The notes under the pieces were generated by a model that saw only the letters and a program-made list of their open reading frames with translations, made no database searches and had not been told where the DNA came from. A stretch of 64,000 nt of DNA, taken from the NCBI GenBank assembly GCA_028023455.1, contig JAQFVV010012405.1, forward strand, positions 1,449,677-1,513,676. The letters run 5' to 3'. This document shows positions 56,970-64,000 of the stretch, one piece after another. The DNA comes from Epiperipatus broadwayi. Taxonomy: Eukaryota; Onychophora; Udeonychophora; Euonychophora; Peripatidae. How positions within the stretch are numbered: position 1 is the first letter of the stretch; each line of letters begins with the position of its first letter. The position numbers and the translations under genes were made by a program.

Positions 56970-59900
56970 TGAACTAGATAGTTATTATCTAGTGATTAGA
57001 TTCCCTTTCACTATGTAAATATATATATATATATATTTATGATAGTTGTATACTCATACTCATTAGATGTGATGAGGATCCATTTAAAATACTAAAATTT
57101 ATATGTAAAAAACTTGATTTGTTAGTATTTTGGATATAATAATTTAGCTTATTACCTTTTATTTTAGGCATCGGGTACAAACTTAGCAAGATGGGGGTGA
57201 ATGTTAGGGTACTCTAGACAAGCGAGATTGATAGATTTGGGATTTTGGCTTGAAGTCATTAAGAATGTAGTTCTGGTTGTGTATCAAGTTTATAAGTAAA
57301 GTTTTTTTTCTTTTCTTTTCCATGACTTCAAGGATATGTAACAGTATGATTTGTTCATAATTCAGTTCCACCTATTATATTTTATAGCAGTATTCTTTTC
57401 TAGTTTAAACCCATCCAAGTATGCATATATTATTTAAAATCAACTATAGATAAGTATGTAATAAGCTCTATTAATGAGTATGTGTGTATTTATATCGCGT
57501 ACATTAATTAACTAATCAAATCTGTATGCATATAATAAGGAATATACACATTTATAATTTAAAAAATTAATAAATTAAAGTAAGTTGTGTAAACATCATT
57601 GTATGTGTAAAGGAGCATCTACACATATATGCGAGGGAAGCTGTAATGTAATAGATTTTAGAAACATTATGAATTTTTTTTAACTTATTTTACTTTTGAT
57701 TTATTCATAAATTCTGTAGATAAATTTGCTTGAGTTTGCATATAAATCTCAAGTCCAGGGGTGATCGTGTTATACATATAGAATGTTGACAGAACTTAAG
57801 TCTCTTTTAAAAAAGAAAATAAAAAAGGTTATCTATTTCTTAGAAACACATTTCATTAGTTTGTAAACTGAGAACAGAAATTTTAAAGATGATTTAAAAA
57901 TAAAGTTAAAAAAACTAAGATAAAATCATTGAACCGGCACTACTTGTTAATAGCCTACTAAAATTTATTAGAGCTATTCAAATTTAAAACTAAAAATTGT
58001 AACCAACTTCATGGCTTGTGAGGGGGGTGAGAAAGAATTGGTATAAAAACCCTATGTTTAATTTAAAAAGAGTCACTCTTGTCAATCTTATAAATCAATT
58101 GCAACTATGCAATATGCCAAAATTTACAATAAATGTCAAAGGCTAGAAGCATACAATTGTAGTCTTCCTTGTGGAAGACAAGTCTATGGAAATGAAAGAC
58201 CAAGAACACCAGCCTGCTGAGAATAGCATATGAATCAGCCTGTTAGTGAAGTGTTTGTGCCATGTCATGCGAGCTAGGACAGTCAGTAGATCGGTAACAA
58301 ACTCTCTAAAGAGTTCTTAAACTAAACTCAATCAATCTTAAATGATTCTTAAAGCTAGTTATTTTATATAATAAATGTGCACAAACTCTATAACTTAAAT
58401 TACTTTTAATAGTTAAAACTCGGTAAAGTAAATTCACTTCTAACTGTATAAATAGTAAATGTAAGTTTAAGTAAATCTTGTCTAATCTAAAGTTTAAGTA
58501 AATTTCTGAATGACTCCTGTAAAGATAATAACTGTATCCAGTTATTATTCTACCTATTCTCTTCTATGTCTATATTTTATTGCAATGTATTCATTAATTT
58601 ATGCTATGCCTTCAGAGCGGAGATTACTAATATTATCAAGGGAGAAACAATTAGATGCTCTCAAGTAGCTAATTTATGTTGTTTTTAGCACACACATAAA
58701 TCTCCAACTGAAAACCTACTTTTATATATGTTAGTTAAGCTACTATGGTTTATCTTACTGTAATCCAGATTTGCATGTTAAATAATTACATTCAGTTAAG
58801 TAACAGCAAGAATATTTTAAAGCATATTATAAGTAATGAGTTAAAGTCCCAAATAGGCTTTACTCCTCCTTAGTTTATTACTATAAACTATATTGATTTA
58901 ATTAATAAACTAGATCATTTTAATCAACTACTTTTTAGCATGTTTTAAGTATGCTAATTTAAGAATGGGTGTATCATAGTTTTGCAGATTGAAACTATAG
59001 ATTGAGCACTTTATTAATTTTATATTTGGAAATCATTATGAATGTCCTTATAAAGCCCATAGGTGCTATATGCCTTGCTATATATATATATTTTTAAAAT
59101 GGGCTTTGGTTTTAAGAGCCACCCCATTATTCTTAGTTTGGACAGCTTTCTTTTAGAACTGGAACATGAAGGTCCAGAACCATATATTAAGCTGCTCCGA
59201 TCACCCGAACTAAAGGTTTGTATATTTTATGATAGCAAGTCATATGGTCCATGAGAACAAAGTACTTGGTACTGAATCCCATGAGTATCCGCACATTTGG
59301 GCTACAACCCTTATCTTGTTTATGTAGCCCATAGTCTCTGATATTATGCTACAAATCACCAGTTCGTCCTCCATTATATTATTCAGTTCAGCATTGATCT
59401 AAACTCCAGATCTAGTTTATATAAAACGATCTGTATAGGGAGAACATTTATTGCTCATTATGTAATATTAATAAATAAGTTATATTTAATGTTATCATTC
59501 TTGTAAGATTTAACTCTTAGCAAACCTTGTAGGGATGGCAGAGCATAATTAAGGCATGCTTATAAATTATAGATAATATTATTAATTTGTAATAACGTTA
59601 AAATTAAATTATAAAGTGCAGTCAAAGATGAGAACTTGCAATTCATCTACTCATCAATACCACCTGTGAGTGGAATATCCAAAGCACTTAATTGTCATTA
59701 TTATTGCTACTAAATAAGCTTGCTATGATTAAATATTAAACGTATTATGGTTTGTTGTCTTAGTCACTCCAATCCACATTGAATCACTTTCCAAATTTAT
59801 GTTAGTTAAGTTATATATGGGCACTGTCTAACTGCCATAGGTGTAAGAGTTTTATTATATTTCTTTGAGTCTCGTACTCCACTCTTTGCTACTACCAGAA

Positions 59901-60120
59901 CGCAAATTAAGAGTTCAAGTGTAATCCCATATATGTCATTCATAGGGTAGTAAATCATGGAGTGTGGGTGAAGGAACTGAAGTGTGATCTGATTCAAGGT
60001 CTCAAACTCTAATCAAGATCAGCCCTGGGATAATTTCCCAAAACTCTGGATTTTGTTGCATGAAGGTACAAATATGACCATTACATAGGCATCCAATTGC
60101 CTTCTTCCTCGTGGGAGACA
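56970..60120. other. AT-rich stretch with one short shared block
   Basis: CTTCCTTGTGGAAGACAAGT, continuing CTATGGAAATGAAAGA, at about 58165-58200 is a near-copy of 60101-60140, just upstream of the hammerhead-bearing family C copy. This suggests another end of the same repeat. A TA dinucleotide run lies at about 57018-57040. Otherwise nothing is recognised. Confidence 0.4.
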
Positions 60121-60124
60121 AGTC

Positions 60125-60335
60125 TATGGAAATGGAAGATATGTGTAAGAGATTGTGGTCTGTGCCAACTGATGAGTGCTGTTTAAGCATGAAATGTGCA
60201 TCTTGAAAATCATACATCTTTGGTCATATATTTGTGATTACATCTATACACAAGATGTTAAAAGTGGATAGAAATCAGTCCCCAACTTGTGTGCAAGCGA
60301 TATAGTAAAAATTACAGAAATATAATTTTATTAAC
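60125..60335 (+). repeat. Family C single unit
   Basis: The order is AAGAGATTGTGGTCTGTGCC, the ribozyme-like core, TTTGTGATTACATCTATACA, AAGATGTTAAAAGTGGATAG, GCGATATAGTAAAAATTACA and GAAATATAATTTTATTAA. It is colinear with units 2 and 3 of the array at 13427-14455. No second tandem unit follows. Confidence 0.7.
60165..60225 (+). ncRNA. Hammerhead-ribozyme-like motif with intact core
   Basis: Helix I strand CCAA (60165-60168), core CTGATGA (60169-60175), stem-loop II GTGCT-GTTTA-AGCAT (60176-60190; five pairs including one G-U), core GAA (60191-60193). Helix III ATGTG (60194-60198) pairs with TACAT (60213-60217), four Watson-Crick pairs plus one G-U. The cleavage residue C60218 is in the triplet ATC, followed by TTTGGTC, which pairs with CCAA allowing one bulged T. 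Every invariant core position of a type I hammerhead is present. It is the best candidate in the window. Confidence 0.6.
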
Positions 60336-60339
60336 CATA

Positions 60340-61010
60340 ATGTTTTTACTGCATATATATATCACATCCAACATTAAAATATCCTTGTTAGTATGTAGTC
60401 ACAAAAAATATGTATTATAATGAAATAATACTCAAGATCTTAAAGTAATAATAAATCTATAACACTAAAACTAAATTGGAAGTATATCACCCTCAGCAGA
60501 AAAAATATTTGATATTTTACAGGATTTAAAGCTATATGATTATAGATAACAAAATCAAATCATACATTACAAACAAATATTAATATTCTGCTCAGAGTTA
60601 TAAATTTTGACTTCAGCTGACAGGTTTGCATATAGATTGTTGACTTCTGGTGTATATTATATACAAACTAAACTTAAGTCTGGTAAAAAATGTCCAATTG
60701 ATGGTAACATATTTCCATTTAAATTTACATTATAAATTATATTTGTTGACATTTTATTGCTTTAATGCAATATTGTTTGTGAATACTACTGTCAAAGATA
60801 TTTAAATAATGACTATAAAGGTCTATGTAGCAGTATTCATTTCATAATATGCTGATTGATTTTCAATTAATAAAGAAATTTATGGCTAATAAAATCAAGT
60901 CATAGTAAACATAAATATTACAATTGTGCTAAAATTATAAAATGTTTAATTCTGCTGACAGACTGCATATGGTCTCTACAAATGACTCTCTATTTAAAGA
61001 AAAAAACGAT
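60340..61010. other. AT-rich spacer
   Basis: Nothing recognised except that CTCTATTTAAAGAA occurs at about 60988, close to the same words at the right border of the hAT element (62632). Confidence 0.4.
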
Positions 61011-61402
61011 TCTCTATTTCAGTGTTTCCCAACCTGTGGTACACGTACCACTGGTGGTACGCGAGTTGCTGGTTGGTGGTACACGAAAAATAATCAATAA
61101 TGGTGGACATAAAAAAAATAATTAAATCATAAAAATATCATAGAAACATTTTGTTCCTATAATTCATAAAAATTATTTTAATTAACAATATTATACAGTA
61201 AAGTTGTTAATATGTACAATCGATAACGATCTTTAATGTTAATGATAAAATTGAAAGTATGATTAAGAAATTAGATTTTTGAAGTATCGAAAACAATCAA
61301 CTGGAAGTATTCGAAACTCTACATATTTTTTTTGTTTGAAAATAAGGTTACTCTGTCTCAAGATATACAGAAAATATAATAGCACATTTAACAGGATTAA
61401 AA

Positions 61403-61860
61403 TTGTCTTTCATGGAATATTTTCCAAAACCCGAAAACACAAATGATAATTGGATTTCAAACCCCTTCTATGCAGAAAATTTAGAAAAAGCTACATCATT
61501 ATCAATAAAGGATAAAGAAAATTTAATGGAATTATCATGTGACAGAACTTTACAAGTAGAATTCAAACGACACAATCTAATTAATTTTTGGTTAAACATT
61601 AAAGAATATGAACAACTTTCTGAGAAAGCTCTTAAATTATTATTACAGTTTACTAGTATGGAATTAATAGGAAGAGCTTTTTCTTCATATATTTTTTAAA
61701 AAAATAAGTATCGAAACAGATTGAAAGCAGCTGTAAACTTAATGGTATACCTCGCATCGACCAAATTTCAAAAAATTATGTTGTTCGAAACAAGCACAAA
61801 GATCTTATTAAATTTATTTTATAAAATATTTGATTATGATAAGAAAATATATTAATTCGT
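61403..61860 (+). pseudogene. hAT transposase C-terminal fragment (ZBED5/SCAND3-like)
   Basis: The frame reads EYFPKPENTNDNWISNPFYA, ENLEKATSLSIKDKENLMEL, SCDRTLQVEFKRHNLINFWL, then YEQLSEKALKLLLQFTS. After a frame change near 61690 it continues KNKYRNRLKAAVNLMVYLAS. This order belongs to the C-terminal region of domesticated and transposon hAT proteins of the ZBED5 type, ending in the dimerisation segment (S-x-x-T-K-N-K-Y-R-N-R-L). The frameshift removes the last part from the open frame. Confidence 0.75.
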
Positions 61861-61914
61861 TTTTTATAATTTTGTGTTTTTATTAAAACCATTTATTAGT
61901 AAACAAAATATGAC

Positions 61915-62345
61915 AAAATAGTAAATAAATAATGAGTCGGATCAAGGCAAATCAATCTAAATTATTTAATTTGAAAGAATGTATCAGAAAAGGATCATAC
62001 CCAGAAATTAGACTCTCATTAATTCTTGATCATCTATTGTGGATTACTAGATGTAAGCTAGTATTTAATCATCAAAATTTTAATCCTATTAACTTCATGC
62101 TGAACAATATAAAGAAAACAAGAACAAGAGATAGCCTGATAATCCCTGAGGTTATTTTTACCATGACTTGGGACATGCTGGATTTATCCTCTCCATGGCC
62201 CAACCAATAGCAAGATGCTCCGAAAAAGAGAAAACAGACTCAAATTCGGGAAAACCAAATGAAGGAATGAGAAAATACTTTGAACAAAATATGTACCAAA
62301 TAACCTTTAATGTAATAATGTAATCTTTAATAAATTATTTTGGAA
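61915..62345 (+). pseudogene. LINE C-terminal tail nested inside the hAT element
   Basis: The 92-codon frame at 61932-62210 reads LKECIRKGSYPEIRLSLILD, HLLWITRCKLVFNHQNF and TMTWDMLDLS. It aligns with IKQGSFASISHSIFLTFAVW-LMRYKLIF at 38640-38720, so it is the extreme C-terminus of the same LINE family. The 3' end is AATGTAATCTTTAATAAA. The short word AAAATATGA near 61905 and 62348 may be the target-site duplication. The nesting shows this LINE was active after the hAT insertion. Confidence 0.6.
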
Positions 62346-62639
62346 AAAATATGAAACTTTGAACAAACACATACATATAAATATGTTACAGTGAGTTTAT
62401 AATTTCAGTGAGTTTATAATCTGGCGTGACATTTAGGCATGTTTCAATGTAATTTGTCTCATTATGAGATGTGAATACATACATGGTCACCCTATAATAT
62501 TTATAATGCAAATAAAATAACACACTCGCAATAACAAATTTCACGAAATACAATCATTTTTACGAAGTGGTACAATTTAGCGTGATGTACTACCAAGTGG
62601 TATGCGAGCCAAAAAAGATTGGGAAACGCTGCTCTATTT

Positions 62640-63335
62640 AAAGAAGAAACTAAGTGATGCCAAAGTGTCATCTGTAATTTTTTTCACCTGGAAATAACAC
62701 ATTTAAATTTATGTTAATTTTGTAAAACATACATTAGCAGAGATAAACAATTAAATAAAATCAACAGTTTAATATTTTCATTAAGTAAAAAATTAATTCT
62801 ATAAGCTGATCATATGCTTTTTTTTAACTGAATAAAAAAATTAATTCATAACTTGCCTTCTATAATGTTATTAATAAAGATCGATATTGCTCTGTATGGT
62901 TTATGTCAGCAGTAGAATGATGTACTCAAAAATTAAAAGTTCTTTGAATTGAAATTCAAACTGACTTTTCTAATGAAGAAACGTCGTATGACCGCCCAAG
63001 TGATTAACTATTTAATTATTTTTAATATGATTCAATTTGTTAAATGAATGTGTCATGCATCCAACTTCATTTCAAATATCTCACTGTAAACACTAACAAT
63101 TTTATACCACTAGTGCTTACTTCATTATGAGGGGAGACCTAAAAATAACTGGAATTGTTCTGTGGTAAGTGCACTTGTTGTCATGCATGTTTCTGCTGTT
63201 AAATACCTCTTGTAGGGACTCTTTTGTATCAAACTGTAAAATTATGTTACTATGTAAAATTGTGGTGCCACGTAGCACATTTTTTTGTAAAGTGTATTTC
63301 GCATATTTGGCAATTTTTTGTACTGGCTGAAAAAT
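62640..63335. other. AT-rich sequence, nothing recognised
   Basis: Frames at 63117-63433 on the minus strand are antisense to, or upstream of, the mariner relic and have no recognised similarity. The 5' part of the mariner may start in here. Confidence 0.35.
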
Positions 63336-63339
63336 TGGA

Positions 63340-63935
63340 ATAATGTGAAATTGTTTTCTTTTAGAAAAAACGGCACACAAAACAGTAGTAAAGCTTGAAA
63401 CAAATTACAAGAAAGATGTTCTGGGGAAAACACAAATTTATGAACGATTTAATGAACTTGTCTAATTTACCATGTCCCAAAAAAGTGTGGTGAGTGAAGT
63501 CCAATGTCAAGATACTTTTTTTCATTGATGTAAACAACATTTTTCTCCTACAATTAGTTCTTAGTGGTCAGATGTTTTACCTATAAGTTCTGAAACATTT
63601 GCATAATGTGGTAAAATGTAAATATCCTGTTTTGTGGCAAAGTGAGAAGTGCAAGCTTCACCATGACAATTCCTCTGTGAGTGTGAAACAATTTTTAATT
63701 AAATTCAACATGGCCCAACTTATCTATCAGTCATATTTGCTTGATCTCAAACTATATGACTTCTTTTTATTCTCTCGAATGAAAAAATGCATTTTTTTTT
63801 GCTGACTTTGAAATGGTGGAGGGGGGGGAATGATGCCGTTATTAAAAGGCTTCATTTTGTGTTTCTGGATTAGTTTGAAAAGGGAAAAATACATTTAGAC
63901 TGATGTTTTGTATTAAATGAATAGTATTTTGAAGG
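63340..63935 (+). pseudogene. mariner transposase relic with internal deletion
   Basis: An N-terminal helix-turn-helix part reads NVKLFSFRKNGTQ in one frame and LEKTAHKTVVKLETNYKKDV and LGKTQIYERFNELV in the next (63340-63460). After a deletion, VKILFFIDVNNIFL and LVLSGQMFYL lead to the frame at 63599-63805. That frame reads YPVLWQSEKCKLHHDNSSVS, VKQFLIKFNMAQLIYQSYLL and DLKLYDFFLFSRMKK. The Asp of H-H-D-N and the Asp before F-F-L-F, which correspond to the second and third catalytic positions of a DD34D enzyme, are kept. The region with the first Asp is deleted. Broken frames through YFEGG end near 63935. Confidence 0.75.
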
Positions 63936-63981
63936 AGGTTAGATTTATAACACTTAAAAATAGCTGAACAATTTTATATTA

Positions 63982-63994
63982 GGGGGGGGGGGGT
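63982..63994. repeat. Poly-G run near the window end
   Basis: About a dozen G residues follow TTATATTA and precede TTGGGTC. It falls where the 3' inverted repeat of the mariner would be, but the window ends before that can be judged. Confidence 0.6.
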
Positions 63995-64000
63995 TGGGTC

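Larger units (their letters stand above)
61020..62631 (+). mobile_element. hAT transposon, 1,612 bp, internally decayed, with 8-bp duplications
   Basis: It starts CAGTGTTTCCCAACC and ends GGGAAACGCTG, preceded by GATT. Subterminal inverted motifs GGTGGTACGCGAG and ACCAAGTGGTATGCGAG lie within each end. The perfect 8-bp direct repeats CTCTATTT at 61012-61019 and 62632-62639 are the target-site duplication. Inside, the plus-strand frame 61403-61699 is the C-terminal part of a hAT transposase. A foreign LINE tail is nested at about 61915-62345. The N-terminal and catalytic regions of the transposase are absent, so the element could move only with help. Confidence 0.9.

Noticed and set aside
1-64000. 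Bacterial features: CRISPR arrays, operons, IS elements, plasmid or phage genes
   Set aside because: No regularly spaced short repeats, no ribosome-binding-site-led gene strings and no such protein families were seen. The content is that of an animal nuclear genome.

Overview
The window is AT-rich eukaryotic nuclear DNA, almost certainly from an invertebrate animal. I see no intact host gene and no bacterial signature: no operons, no ribosome-binding sites, no long ORFs. The longest open frames I would read as coding are about 217, 129, 116, 98 and 92 codons, and most are pieces of dead mobile elements. The taxon cannot be fixed from sequence alone. The mix of RTE-like and CR1/Jockey-like LINEs, Penelope-like elements, mariner, hAT and tRNA-like SINEs fits a mollusc, chelicerate, flatworm or cnidarian.

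Layout. 0.2-3.1 kb: three LINE fragments. 3.7-4.55 kb: a 841-bp palindromic tRNA-like repeat (family B) with an 11-bp target-site duplication. 5.1-5.44 kb: a foldback beside a tRNA-Gly(UCC)-like gene whose T-loop carries an 11-bp tandem duplication. 8.2-10.1 kb: a cluster of palindromic family A repeats. 11.66-12.14 kb: an intronless, broken copy of a dCMP deaminase gene. 13.4-14.46 kb: three family C units, one inverted and two direct about 340 bp apart, each with a hammerhead-ribozyme-like core. 15.6-20.5 kb: LINE relics, including a near-full-length minus-strand LINE ending in a (TAA)n microsatellite and an RTE copy with a 5' inversion typical of twin priming. 20.85-22.5 kb: a 1.65-kb element with inverted ends and two internal direct repeats of about 360 bp. 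23.6-26.5 kb: a LINE split by a hAT MITE, then the tail of another LINE. 28.4-31.7 kb: a second palindromic family B element with a 12-bp duplication, a family A copy, and 2.5 tandem units of about 600 bp. 33.3-34.1 kb: a decayed mariner. 36-47 kb: SINEs, LINE tail, hAT MITEs, a Penelope-like relic and three foldbacks. 49-57 kb: RTE and LINE fragments and a broken Gag-like region. 60-64 kb: another hammerhead-bearing repeat, a 1,612-bp hAT element with perfect 8-bp duplications, and a second mariner.

The most interesting signal is the hammerhead-like motif. It recurs at about 13.55, 13.92, 14.27, 16.70 and 60.19 kb. Two of its copies sit in direct tandem, the arrangement of retrozymes and of Penelope-like terminal repeats, and a Penelope-like reverse transcriptase relic lies in the same window (40.9-42.1 kb). 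The large tRNA-like palindromes with 11-12 bp duplications are the second unusual signal.

All similarity statements are from reading translations by eye; no database search was run.
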